From assembly GCA_030576275.1 (NCBI GenBank), contig JALIBN010000028.1, forward strand, positions 6,952 through 70,951: a stretch of DNA of 64,000 nucleotides, in the 5' to 3' direction. The notes under the pieces were generated by a model. It had not been told where the DNA came from. It was given only the letters and a program-made list of their open reading frames with translations, and did no database searches. This document shows positions 8,700 to 16,945 of the stretch, in pieces. How positions within the stretch are numbered: position 1 is the first letter of the stretch; each line of letters begins with the position of its first letter. Both the position numbers and the translations under genes were made by a program. This DNA comes from Pseudomonadota bacterium (GTDB lineage: Bacteria > Pseudomonadota > Gammaproteobacteria > Nitrosococcales > Methylophagaceae).

Positions 8700-9074
8700 A
8701 TGACTGGCATAACTGATATAAACGACTATGAAGCAATAACTGACTTAGTGACAAACCATTATTTAAAAGGTGCTATTTCGGGAAAAGGCTCTGAAATGAA
8801 AGCATCCTTCAGTGAAGGTGCAACTTGGGCTGGATATGTCGGTCCAGATTTGGTGGCAGGTCCAATTCAGTCATTATTTGACTGGAATGACTCAAATGGA
8901 GCAGCTAAAGATTTAGTCTATAAAATTTCAAAAATAGAGATTGTTGGCTCGATAGCGAGTGTAAGAATAGAGATGGACAACTGGACAGGAAACCGATTTA
9001 CCGACTTCTTCAATCTATTAAAAGTTGATGGGCAATGGAAGGTTATAAACAAAGTTTTTCACTTACACACTTAG
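8700..9074 (+). CDS. NTF2/SnoaL-like small protein
   Basis: Protein of 124 residues fitting the nuclear-transport-factor-2-like (Lumazine_bd_2) fold: an N-terminal helix with YEAITDLVTNHYLKG, central strands, and a closing DFFNLLKVDGQWKVINKVFHLH, the usual end of this family. Such proteins are small cone-shaped binding or enzymatic domains with varied functions, so none is assigned. GGAGAAG stands 5-6 nt before the ATG. It lies alone in the decayed region and is followed by a 10-bp perfect inverted repeat at 9121-9158 (TTTTTGATTG/CAATCAAAAA) that could act as a terminator. Confidence 0.75.
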   Translation: MTGITDINDYEAITDLVTNHYLKGAISGKGSEMKASFSEGATWAGYVGPDLVAGPIQSLFDWNDSNGAAKDLVYKISKIEIVGSIASVRIEMDNWTGNRFTDFFNLLKVDGQWKVINKVFHLHT

Positions 9075-9270
9075 TCTCGAAATATTGCTTTCTAGGTTGA
9101 TTTAAGGATTATTGAATTAGTTTTTGATTGCCTTTGTTCCTTTTTAGACAATCAAAAATCAACTAAACAACCGTTAAACATCGCATTTTCAAGGTGTAAT
9201 AATTAATTACCAATAAGCGGTTCTCGCTACTGGTGCTGACCGGTAAAAACTATTGGGAACGGATTAACAG

Positions 9271-9546
9271 GTGAACGGAAACATCTTTCCCGTTAAGAAC
9301 ATTTTTGGTGAAAAAAGATTGAATTACAAAATTGATATAAATTTTGATTATCGCTCAGAGATTGCACCCAAATGTGATCCAGATAAATGTAGCCCGACAC
9401 TTCGTAAGTATCATCAAATCCTCTGGGCCAAACACCTCCCACATGGCGAAGTGTTTACACTAATCGACTCGTACCCCGAAGGGTATTTAAGCCACCAATC
9501 TTGTTTTGGGGAATTTAAACTTAGTAGCCATGCCATAACTAATTAA
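9271..9546 (+). pseudogene. Truncated DUF6994-like gene
   Basis: The reading frame contains INFDYRSEIAPKCDPD, SPTLRKYHQILWAKHLPHG and YLSHQSCFGEFKLSS, which match the conserved start of DUF6994 proteins as I recall that family. The match stops after LSS, where intact members continue for another hundred or more residues, so the 3' part is lost. The only start in frame is a GTG at 9271. Function of the family is unknown. Confidence 0.5.
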
Positions 9547-10365
9547 TATAAAAATACTAGATGATAAAGAGGATTGATGCTCTTGGCCCCTTTTGGAGCT
9601 TTGAGAGTATATCAACGGTGGACAGAACCGTCCAAACCGTTGAAGAACTTTGTAAACCTGCATTTTATATGGTGGCGGGCACGACCATACTGAGCATCTA
9701 ATTCCATACATATCAACACTTAAAAATAACATTAACCTAAAGCCCCACCAGACATCTTTTCTTACCCATCTCTAATAATGCTTTTATATGTGCCGCACTC
9801 ACCGTGCAACACAACAGAACGGTTAACAGCAGGGACCGATTAGATTGTTCAACAACACCATCATTTCTATAAGACTCAGCCACACCAAACAATACAGCTA
9901 ATAGTCACCCTATTGAACTTTTTATATAGCCGTTGCTCTTAAATTTAATCTAGCTGATGAGTGTAATGTTGCGAAACATGCAAGCCCGAAGGCTTTGTGT
10001 ACTGCTTTTTATCCCGTGCTGTGTGTGTTGGGATGCTAAAAGATTATTGGTGAGTTTTCTTCGGGATATTCTTCTGTACAGTGAGACACCCATACACCCT
10101 GAAACTCATCATTGGTGCGTTCTCTACATCTACTGCTCATCACATGCGCGACTAGCCGATCCCTACCCTAACTCGATCAAGCTGAACGAACAGCCTACGC
10201 CGTAATTATTGAGTCTAGGCGTTGGCGCTTTAGATTAGTGCCATGATATTTTTTATAGGGTGTGAGATTACAGTCGCTATCATTTGAAGCGCCTGCTGAT
10301 AATGCATTCCTGAAAAAGCCAGGCGCGTTACGGAATAGCCTGACCGTCCGTTCCGTGCTGTGGAT
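9547..10365. other. Gene-free decayed stretch
   Basis: No supported gene. Open frames here lack a ribosome site and recognisable protein character. The right end (10351-10385) carries the IS30 terminal sequence. Confidence 0.5.
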
Positions 10366-10590
10366 TCAACCGGTCGACGCGACACATATATTAAATCGTT
10401 CTACTGGTGTTTCAAAGTTTAGTGTCTTTATGGGGCGTTCATTGAGTTGGCGAGCAACTGCACTTAGTTTACTTTGGGTGTGAATCGATAAACTAGTTCC
10501 TTTAGGAAAATACTGCCTTAATAAACTATTGGTATTTTCATTTGAACCTCGTTGCCAAGGGCTACTGGGATCACAAAAGAATACCTGAAT
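10366..10590 (-). pseudogene. IS30-family transposase C-terminal remnant
   Basis: The minus strand encodes about 74 residues of an IS30 transposase C-terminus: FFCDPSSPWQRGSNENTNS followed by LLRQYFPKGTSLS and LNERPIKTLNFETP, with the catalytic Glu in SNEN. It ends in a natural stop at 10366. The sequence upstream of the DPSSPWQRG block is not transposase, so about three quarters of the gene, including the first catalytic residues, is gone. The element cannot move by itself. Confidence 0.85.
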
Positions 10591-10623
10591 ATTTTAAGCG
10601 CCCTTTCTACTACTTTGATAGGT

Positions 10624-10773
10624 GATCTAGATCAAAGTGATTCAGCGTCATTACCTTGACCATGCCGTAACAAAGTCATTAATGAAGTGCAATTTCGCAA
10701 CATTAGCCGCATAAACATCCGCTAGATCGGGAAGCTCGTTGTTAGATCCGAATACAAGATCTACCGTCAAGCT
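10624..10773 (-). pseudogene. katG: Catalase-peroxidase (katG) C-terminal remnant
   Basis: In one minus-strand frame the DNA encodes [20 protein letters not shown], continuing as [18 protein letters not shown]. After a 1-2 nt frameshift near 10660 it continues [10 protein letters not shown]. This is the extreme C-terminus of KatG (intact proteins have [28 protein letters not shown] and NLDRFDL). All of the haem-binding catalytic part is missing. Only a scar of a hydrogen-peroxide defence gene remains, next to an IS30 remnant. Confidence 0.8.
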
Positions 10774-10840
10774 CAATAAGTTTGCCCTCTTCTTGAATTT
10801 CAATCTGAGACGGCCAGAAACTAATTGTTAGATATTTTAA

Positions 10841-10923
10841 ATTTCTGGTATGATGAAATCAGAAATACCAGAAATACCAGAAATACCAGAAATACCAGAA
10901 ATACCAGAATTACTAGAAGTACC
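10841..10923 (+). repeat. 9-bp tandem repeat (AGAAATACC)5 plus two degenerate units
   Basis: Five perfect copies of AGAAATACC occupy 10861-10905, followed by two diverged units to 10923. In the frame starting ATG at 10850 they encode (EIP) repeats within a 58-codon frame that ends in IS30-derived sequence, so it is probably not a real gene. The flank TTTCTGGTAT at 10842-10851 is the complement of the repeat unit junction and could pair with it. Confidence 0.8.
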
Positions 10924-10987
10924 GAGTTACTTATATTTCTCGGCTTTAGTTCTGCTGATAAAGTCTTTTGACAATTCGTCGCTTACG

Positions 10988-11026
10988 TGCTGTGGATTCA
11001 ACAGGTCGATGCAGCATAGGCATTAA
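10988..11026 (-). mobile_element. IS30-family 3'-end footprint
   Basis: GTGCTGTGGATTCAACAGGT here repeats, with minor changes, GTGCTGTGGATTCAACCGGT at 10355-10374, the end of the IS30 transposase remnant. It is a second terminal scar in the same orientation. Confidence 0.5.
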
Positions 11027-11127
11027 ATTTTTATCCGAGATTCAAGTCTCTATCCTATAAAAAAAGCAGCATTTTAATGATCTTGTCTTAATAGTACGTG
11101 ATTATTCCGATTAATTATTTTTATATT

Positions 11128-11505
11128 ATGGTATCTTTTATGTACGCATTAATCATTATCGTCACTGTCGTGGTAATTACTTTCTGTTTAATTGCTTTCT
11201 TTATTTTATTTGAAAGGCCCAAGCCAACGCCACTGAAAAAGTCATCCCCATTCAGAGCAGTATCAATTAATCCTTGCGCTAACGCATGCCAACAGAGCCT
11301 CCAAATACAGGGGCAGAGATTTCTTGGTAGTGAGGTAAGTATGTTGCCTTTAGATGGTTGCAATAACAGTTGCACATGCTCGTATTTCCATCATGATGAT
11401 CGACGTGATGCTGATGACCGAAGATACTCCATGAATAATATGCAAAGCTCTTTGGTTGAGATAGACAATCGTGAGAGAAAGTCAGGTAGAAGAAAAAATG
11501 ATTGA
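11128..11505 (+). CDS. Small conserved membrane protein with Cys-rich tail
   Basis: About 126 residues: a single N-terminal membrane helix (YALIIIVTVVVITFCLIAFF), then a soluble part with cysteines in CANACQQ and DGCNNSCTCSYFHHDDRRDADDRR, followed by a basic tail. The CxxxC...CxxxCxC spacing next to HHDDRR suggests a metal-binding or redox-related cytosolic domain. I have seen this layout in hypothetical proteins of other Proteobacteria but know no function. Start is uncertain: ATG at 11128 or 11140, neither with a clear ribosome site. Confidence 0.65.
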   Translation: MVSFMYALIIIVTVVVITFCLIAFFILFERPKPTPLKKSSPFRAVSINPCANACQQSLQIQGQRFLGSEVSMLPLDGCNNSCTCSYFHHDDRRDADDRRYSMNNMQSSLVEIDNRERKSGRRKND

Positions 11506-11999
11506 TGCTGCCGTATGAATGATATGTAATCAATAATTCGTTGACACAAAAAACAACACTTGCGCATCAGGATTTTGCAAGTATTAGCCTCTTAACCAGT
11601 GTGTCGCTTTACTCGTGAAAGAATTAACTCCTCCATGGTTTAATTCAACTCCGTTCGAAGACGACCAATTTGCCCCTGACGTCCTCGTCACCTCGCTAAC
11701 GCTTAGGCTCTCAAGCGACTGACGGAGTGAGGATGTAATTACTGCACTATTCTTCGCTACGCTACAAAAGCTGCGGTAATTTCCAACTCCTAATGGCGGC
11801 TTGCACTAATTACTCGCAAGCGCATCGTTCCATATAGTGAGTCTTAGGACAACAGCTACAAAGTAGTTGAATTGCCTGATCACTTTTCTTTCCTTACTAA
11901 CCAGTTTTTAGTCAAAAATACACTAAGTTAGATCAATTTAGGTTATGATGAAGTATGTTCAATTTATTGCACCTATATCAATGAATTGTGAGGAAAAAT
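11506..11999. other. Intergenic stretch containing an interrupted repeat
   Basis: Nothing coding is seen. Positions 11599-11631 and 11791-11820 are the two halves of a repeat whose uninterrupted copy is at 13341-13420. The 159-bp interrupting segment is flanked by AACTCC direct repeats. The right end has the GAGGAAAA ribosome site of the hydrolase. Confidence 0.6.
11599..11820. repeat. Interrupted copy of an island repeat
   Basis: Matches 13341-13420 (CTCGTGAAAGAATTAACT and TAATGGCGGCTTGCACT blocks in common) but is split at 11632-11790 by a segment bordered by AACTCC at 11626-11631 and 11785-11790. This looks like an insertion with a 6-bp target duplication. The insert has short inverted repeats (ACTCCG/CGGAGT, ATTAC/GTAAT) but no gene. 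Confidence 0.55.
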
Positions 12000-12893
12000 A
12001 TGGTTAAATTAATTATCAGTTTGTTGCTAGTGCTAATCCAGCTACCTCCGCCATTATTAGCAAAGGAATTACCGCCAATGCTAGGTACACGGTATGATAT
12101 TGGTGATTACAAACTGCATATCTATTGCCAAGGTCAAGGTTCACCGACAGTCATTATTGATGCAGGCCTAGGTGATGATTCATGGGACTGGCAAGAGATT
12201 GTCAAAAGTGCATCAAAAAAGAGTCAAACCTGTGTCTATGACCGTGCTGGTTATGGTTGGAGCGATACTGGTCCAAGGCCACGTACCAGTGGTCGTATTG
12301 CATTAGAACTAAATTTATTATTAAACGAAGCACAGCTATCACCACCTTATATTCTAGTTGGTCACTCATTTGGAGGTTACAACATGAGACTATTTGCTAC
12401 TTCGCACCCAGAAGATGTTGCAGGTTTAGTCTTAGTTGATGCCTCACATGAAGGCCAATATGAACTGCTAAATATCAAATTACCCCCACCTGATAAAGGG
12501 CATCGCACCATATTTGTATCTATTCCACTGGATAAAATGGATGCCAATGATCCTAAAAATTATACGTTACGTGATCGTGCATTTCGCTCGGCAAGTTTCG
12601 AGATTGCCGCTTTGTCGCAAAGCTCACTTCAAGTAAAAAATTCCGGCGCTATTCCTCCAGTACCACTAATTGTAATCAGCAGAGGAAAACCAGAATGGTA
12701 TGGTAGTCCTGATGCCACAAAAAGAGAAAAAATTTGGATTCATTTACAGCGGGACTTAACACAATTGTCTCCAATTAGTGAACAAATCTTTGCTAATGAC
12801 AGTGGCCATGATATTCCTAAACAGCAACCAGAGATCATCGTCGATGCTATTTCGAATGTGATTGACCTTACACTGCTCATAAAATCGCCCTAA
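12000..12893 (+). CDS. Exported alpha/beta hydrolase
   Basis: About 297 residues. A signal peptide (VKLIISLLLVLIQLPPPLLA) is followed by an alpha/beta-hydrolase domain with oxyanion-hole segment IIDAGLGDDSWDW and nucleophile elbow GHSFGG (Ser about residue 120). A catalytic Asp is likely in LVLVDASHEG or further on, and the His in DSGHDIPKQQPE. Family members hydrolyse esters, lactones or similar small substrates; none can be named. The ATG at 12000 has GAGGAAAA just upstream and is preferred over the GTG at 11988. A broken rnd gene starts 37 bp downstream. Confidence 0.8.
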   Translation: MVKLIISLLLVLIQLPPPLLAKELPPMLGTRYDIGDYKLHIYCQGQGSPTVIIDAGLGDDSWDWQEIVKSASKKSQTCVYDRAGYGWSDTGPRPRTSGRIALELNLLLNEAQLSPPYILVGHSFGGYNMRLFATSHPEDVAGLVLVDASHEGQYELLNIKLPPPDKGHRTIFVSIPLDKMDANDPKNYTLRDRAFRSASFEIAALSQSSLQVKNSGAIPPVPLIVISRGKPEWYGSPDATKREKIWIHLQRDLTQLSPISEQIFANDSGHDIPKQQPEIIVDAISNVIDLTLLIKSP

Positions 12894-12929
12894 AACGCCT
12901 ATACTTTGAGCTTTTTGAAGTAAAAATTC

Positions 12930-13335
12930 ATGACAGTTGAATACATTGAGGAATCAGCCAACTCACCGACTTCTGTCAGCATATTACTAATAGTTCATGG
13001 TTAGCAGTTGATACTGAATTTCTACGTGAACAAACATATTATCCACAACTTGGCTTAATTCAAGTGGCAAATGATGGCTATATTGCCTGTATCGGATCCT
13101 ATAGCGCTTGAAGATTTAAGCCCCATTCTCGACATCTTTTACAACCCGAATGTCACCGTTATTTTTCACGCAGCTAGACAAGATCTTGAATTTTTCTATT
13201 TGCTTTTTAATAGGTTGCCCGCAACAATATTTGATACCCAGCTAGCCGCGACAGTTCTGGCTTATGGTGAACAAATAAGTTGTGGCAATCTTGTTAAACA
13301 ATGTATGAATATCGATCTTCATAAAGCACATTCAC
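12930..13335 (+). pseudogene. rnd: Ribonuclease D (rnd) remnant
   Basis: Joining three frames restores the N-terminal third of RNase D: YIEES, then QLTDFCQHITNSSWLAVDTE, FLREQTYYPQLGLIQVAND, then DPIALEDLSPILDIFYNP and HAARQDLEFF, including the DEDD exonuclease residues of VDTEF and HAARQDLE. Frameshifts lie near 12957 and 13091. The match ends near 13335, where repeat sequence (13341-13420) begins, so the remaining two thirds including the HRDC domain is missing. Not functional as it stands. Confidence 0.85.
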
Positions 13336-13340
13336 GTAAA

Positions 13341-13420
13341 GTGTGTTGCCGTACTCGTGAAAGAATTAACTGCTAATGGCGGCTTGCACTACTTACTCGC
13401 TAGCGCATCGATCTATGTAG
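13341..13420. repeat. Uninterrupted copy of the island repeat
   Basis: Shares ACTCGTGAAAGAATTAACT and TAATGGCGGCTTGCACTA with 11599-11820. A 7-bp inverted repeat GCACTAC (13386-13392)/GTAGTGC (13417-13423) surrounds CGCTAGCG. It begins exactly where rnd homology ends. Confidence 0.55.
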
Positions 13421-13487
13421 TGCTGCGTTAGTGATAAATATCTAGTATGCCCATTAGAAAATCTGATTAATTAGTCTCATTATTGAA

Positions 13488-14144
13488 CTACTCTGACAAC
13501 CATTTTTCTGCCAATTGTTGTGATTGTATAACTTGCTCAGCTGACATGGCATCGGTTAATGTTTCAAGATTCATTTTTGCCAGTTGATTTCCATTATCAG
13601 CTGCGAGAGTCCATAGCATGTATGCCATTGCATAATCTTGCTCAATACCTAGACCTTGATCATACATTACTGCTAAATTGTATTGTGCATTGGCATTACC
13701 ATTTTTCGCCGACTTGGCATACCAATCGACCGCACTGGCATAGTCGCGAGTAACACCATCGCCTTTATGGGATATAAGACCTAAATTGAACTGCGCTTTG
13801 TCATTACCGAGCTTTGCAGCACGTTGATACCATTCAATAGCATGTGAAATATCCTGTTCAGTGCCTATACCTTTTTGATACATCAAGGCTAAATTATATT
13901 GTGCCTTAACATTTTCTTGTTCGGCTGCATGACGATACCATACGAACGCTTGCTCAAGGTCTTGCTCTACACCGTTACCTACCCGATACATCAAGGCCAA
14001 ATTGTATTGCGCTTTCTGATCACCTTTTTCAGCAGCTGATTGGCAGTTTATAAAGTTATTTTGATCTGATAATTCGGCTTTATAACATGCTAATGACATT
14101 GATGAATAAAGTAATGATAGGCTTATGATTAATAGTTTCATCAT
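13488..14144 (-). CDS. Exported Sel1-like repeat protein
   Basis: 218 residues: a signal peptide (MKLLIISLSLLYSSMSLA) followed by four clear Sel1 repeats of about 36 residues, each with the A.YNLALMY..G.GVEQD...A..WY..AA pattern, from about residue 40 to 190. Sel1 repeats form alpha-solenoids that hold protein partners, usually in the periplasm or on the outer membrane. GGAGAAAT lies directly before the start. No operon partner is seen; the downstream side is the decayed rnd region. Confidence 0.85.
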   Translation of the reverse strand: MMKLLIISLSLLYSSMSLACYKAELSDQNNFINCQSAAEKGDQKAQYNLALMYRVGNGVEQDLEQAFVWYRHAAEQENVKAQYNLALMYQKGIGTEQDISHAIEWYQRAAKLGNDKAQFNLGLISHKGDGVTRDYASAVDWYAKSAKNGNANAQYNLAVMYDQGLGIEQDYAMAYMLWTLAADNGNQLAKMNLETLTDAMSAEQVIQSQQLAEKWLSE

Positions 14145-14298
14145 ATTTCTCCAAACGAAATTAATGTTGCTAATGCTTGTTTAGTCACTACATTTATTTT
14201 TCAAACTGATTCCTTGTAGAGATAAGATGATAATCGTACAAATGAAACGGCTGGTTTGCCATTGCTTATAACGCGACATCAAACTATCGACCTTCCTA
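14145..14298. other. Spacer between Sel1 gene and integrase stub
   Basis: Presumed promoter of the Sel1 gene. Sequence to 14298 is non-coding. Confidence 0.4.
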
Positions 14299-14409
14299 TT
14301 CAAGATATAAACCTTATTCATCTGTCATACGATAAGGCTTACTGGTGGGCGTACCGTCAGGCTTTACGCTTGGCTTTGCGTTTTTTATCTTTACATCAGT
14401 TAAAGGCAT
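14299..14409 (-). pseudogene. P4-type tyrosine integrase N-terminal stub
   Basis: From the ATG at 14409 the minus strand encodes MPLTDVKIKNAKP and KPYRMTDE, a stop (TAA at 14314), then in frame GLYLE and another stop. This is the characteristic opening of P4-family phage/island integrases (LTDxKIRNAKPxxKPYKLxDGGGLYLE). Everything after the first 36 or so codons is missing. It lies 160 bp from the 3' end of tmRNA and points away from it, the standard place for an integrase whose element uses ssrA as attachment site. Confidence 0.8.
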
Positions 14410-14511
14410 TTGGGTGCATCTCCGTTGTCATGTAACCACATGTTCCTAATGTTGCCCCCTATCATGGTGCATGTCAAGGAATGCCGTGAGACCTTATGAA
14501 ACGCCAGACAC

Positions 14512-14534
14512 AAAAAAACCCGTTATAAAACGGG
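14512..14534 (-). terminator. Intrinsic terminator of tmRNA
   Basis: CCCGTT at 14519-14524 pairs with AACGGG at 14529-14534. Read on the minus strand it is followed by a run of seven T residues. It lies about 40 nt past the tmRNA CCA end. Confidence 0.8.
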
Positions 14535-14572
14535 CTTCTAAGGTCTTTCCGGTACATCTTGAAACTAGTATT

Positions 14573-14929
14573 TGGTGGAGGCGGGGGGAATCGAACCCCC
14601 GTCCGCAAATCCTCTGCTTTCGGATCTACATGCTTATTTCATCTATTAGTTTAACTACAAGCTACCCGATGAACAGGGAAAACAAATAGCGATCTTGTGA
14701 AATTTCAATCTATCAGCACCAAGCATGCGTCAAGCTTGTCTTATGAGAATCGACCCCTGAAACCTAAACGCATAAGCACGGCTTTAGTCAGAGGCTAGCA
14801 AGCCTAGGCTGCTAGAGAGTAGTTGTTATCGTTTGCAACTATATTTTGCCAATCTGTTTAGCGAGTAGAATTGGCGTGCTCGGCATGCACCTTAAGTTTT
14901 GTAACCCACGTCGAAGCCAGGTCGCCCCC
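14573..14929 (-). ncRNA. ssrA: tmRNA (ssrA)
   Basis: Minus-strand RNA of about 357 nt. The 5' GGGGGCG pairs with CGCCUCC before the encoded ACCA at the 3' end, forming the seven-pair tRNA-Ala-like acceptor stem. The T-arm is GGGTTCGATTCCCCC. The tag reading frame encodes ANDNNYSLAA ending in TAG, close to the common ANDENYALAA tag. It releases stalled ribosomes together with SmpB, whose gene is 58 bp upstream. An integrase stub lies beyond its 3' end. Confidence 0.95.
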
Positions 14930-14987
14930 TAAAGTATTACGATTAAGACAGTATAAATGAGTGGAGGTTCCACTACTAGGTAATTTA

Positions 14988-15470
14988 TTATTTGTTTCTA
15001 AACACACGAGCTTTTTCACGTGCCCAATCTTGGTCTTTCGATGCTGCGCGTTTATCGTGTTGTTGCTTACCTTTGGCTAGCGCTATTTCTAGTTTTGCTC
15101 GGCCTTTCTTCCAATACATGGCAACAGGCACAATCGTGTAGCCTTTGCGATCTACTGCTGCAATGAGTCGATTAAGCTCTGCGCGATTTAATAATAATTT
15201 ACGACGCCGAATATTCTCCGGATGTATATGCGTTGAGGCAGACAACAGTGGCGAAATATGAGCGCCATGTAACCACGCTTCTCTTTTATCGATTGCGATA
15301 TAGCTTTCGTTCAGTTGTAGTCGTCCATCACGCAGACTTTTGACTTCCCACCCTTCTAAGACAATACCTGCTTCAAACTTGTCTTCAAGGAAGTAATCGT
15401 GTCGCGCTCGTCGATTTTGGGCAATATTGCTAGTGCCAGCTGGATTTTTTGTATTTTTTTTCGTTGCCAT
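14988..15470 (-). CDS. smpB: SsrA-binding protein SmpB
   Basis: 160 residues from the ATG at 15470, matching the usual SmpB length; an upstream in-frame ATG would add 16 residues not seen in the family. Recognisable are [20 protein letters not shown], the EVKSLR motif, the HP-rich loop and the C-terminal basic tail ending [11 protein letters not shown] that enters the ribosomal mRNA channel. It binds tmRNA and brings it to stalled ribosomes. It precedes ssrA on the same strand. Confidence 0.95.
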   Translation of the reverse strand: MATKKNTKNPAGTSNIAQNRRARHDYFLEDKFEAGIVLEGWEVKSLRDGRLQLNESYIAIDKREAWLHGAHISPLLSASTHIHPENIRRRKLLLNRAELNRLIAAVDRKGYTIVPVAMYWKKGRAKLEIALAKGKQQHDKRAASKDQDWAREKARVFRNK

Positions 15471-15565
15471 TCGCTTATTATATAATGCTATTCTAGTTGT
15501 AGGTTCAAGCATTTTCATTAATGGCCAATAAACAGACCTTAATTCTTACTAAATCGAGTACATTT

Positions 15566-16933
15566 ATGAGCAGACCAACAGACTCTATTCATGGCCAATG
15601 GTCTTCACGTTGGACATTTATACTCGCAGCGACAGGCTCTGCTGTCGGTTTGGGTAATATTTGGAAGTTTCCATATATCGCAGGCGAAAATGGTGGCGGT
15701 GCTTTTGTTTTAGTTTATTTATTATGCATTGCAGCTATTGGCCTACCCTTAATGATGGCGGAAGTTATGATCGGGCGCCGTGGGCGGCAAAATCCTGTCA
15801 ATACGCTTCGTTCTCTAGCTAAAGACGAAAACAAAAGCGCCTCTTGGGGATTGGTTGGCTGGATCGGCATTGTGGCCGGTTTTATTATTTTATCTTATTA
15901 CAGCGTGATTGCTGGTCAAGCGATAGCGTATGTATTTCGATCATTTGCCGGTGTTTTTGAAGGTGTTACGGCCGATGGCGCTCATCATATTTATTTATCA
16001 CTAACTCATGATCCAGAACGTTTATTAGCATGGCATACCGTTTTTATGGTTTTGACGATGGTCGTTGTTGCTCGTGGCGTTAAAAGTGGCATAGAAAGAT
16101 TTGTTAGATACATCATGCCAGCGCTATTTGCCATTTTATTAATGTTAGTCGGTTACGCAGCAAATACCGGAGATTATTTCACGCAAGGTCTTCATTTTTT
16201 ATTCACACCTGATTTTTCAAAATTAACGGCCAACGCTATATTGACTGCGATGGGCCATGCTTTTTTCACCCTTAGTTTGGGCATGGGGGCCATTATGGTC
16301 TATGGCTCGTATCTTTCTAAAAAGACCTCAATCGTAAAGGTATCTATCTGGATCGCGATTACCGATACAGTCGTTGCCCTGCTTGCTGGAATGGCGATCT
16401 TTCCCCTAGCCTTTGCCAATGATTTAACGCCGGGAGTAGGACCAGGCCTTATTTTTGAAACATTACCTATTGCCTTCGGTCATATGGCTGGTGGTGCATT
16501 ATTTGGTGGTCTATTTTTCTTATTACTGGTTTTTGCAGCATGGAGTTCTGCGATATCAATTGTCGAACCGGTTATTGCTTGGCTGGTTGAGAACAAAAAT
16601 ATTAGCCGCCGTAGAGCAAGTGTTACCGCAGGCTTTGGCATCTGGCTGTTAGGCTTACTAACTGTTTTTTCATTTAATATCGGTGAGAATTGGATTTTGT
16701 TTGGTAAAACTATGTTTGAGTTACTAGATTATTTAACTGCAAATATATTGTTACCCATCGGTGGCTTATTAACCGCCATATTCGCAGGCTGGGTCATCTC
16801 GAAAAATAACTCTAAAGAAGAATTAGCTATTCAGATACCATTTTTCTATTCTATTTGGCGATTGATCATACGTTTCATTACACCAATAGCCGTTATTATT
16901 GTATTCTTGAACGTTATTGGTCTCTTAGGATAA
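15566..16933 (+). CDS. Sodium-dependent NSS-family transporter
   Basis: About 455 residues, an inner-membrane neurotransmitter:sodium symporter. The first helix has the hallmark SAVGLGNIWKFPY with the unwound region that binds sodium and substrate. Helix 6 has LSLGMGAIMVYGSYL. Eleven to twelve helices are predicted. Bacterial members import amino acids with Na+. The ATG at 15566 starts MSRPTDSIHGQWSSR, the common family N-terminus, and is preferred to the ATG at 15521. It diverges from smpB. Confidence 0.85.
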   Translation: MSRPTDSIHGQWSSRWTFILAATGSAVGLGNIWKFPYIAGENGGGAFVLVYLLCIAAIGLPLMMAEVMIGRRGRQNPVNTLRSLAKDENKSASWGLVGWIGIVAGFIILSYYSVIAGQAIAYVFRSFAGVFEGVTADGAHHIYLSLTHDPERLLAWHTVFMVLTMVVVARGVKSGIERFVRYIMPALFAILLMLVGYAANTGDYFTQGLHFLFTPDFSKLTANAILTAMGHAFFTLSLGMGAIMVYGSYLSKKTSIVKVSIWIAITDTVVALLAGMAIFPLAFANDLTPGVGPGLIFETLPIAFGHMAGGALFGGLFFLLLVFAAWSSAISIVEPVIAWLVENKNISRRRASVTAGFGIWLLGLLTVFSFNIGENWILFGKTMFELLDYLTANILLPIGGLLTAIFAGWVISKNNSKEELAIQIPFFYSIWRLIIRFITPIAVIIVFLNVIGLLG

Positions 16934-16945
16934 ATTAATTTAATT

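Noticed and set aside
9121-9179. Second attC-like site after the NTF2-like gene (GTTAAAC core at 9173)
   Set aside because: The R'' partner core is absent; the inverted repeat is better explained as a terminator.
9957-10483. Two plus-strand open frames of 82 and 73 codons
   Set aside because: No ribosome sites; the second is antisense to the IS30 transposase remnant.
14471-14689. 72-codon frame across the tmRNA 3' end
   Set aside because: It lies antisense to the tmRNA acceptor and T-arm and is an artefact of that structured RNA.
14573-14929. A tRNA gene at the TTCGATTCCCCC arm
   Set aside because: The arm belongs to tmRNA; there is no anticodon stem.
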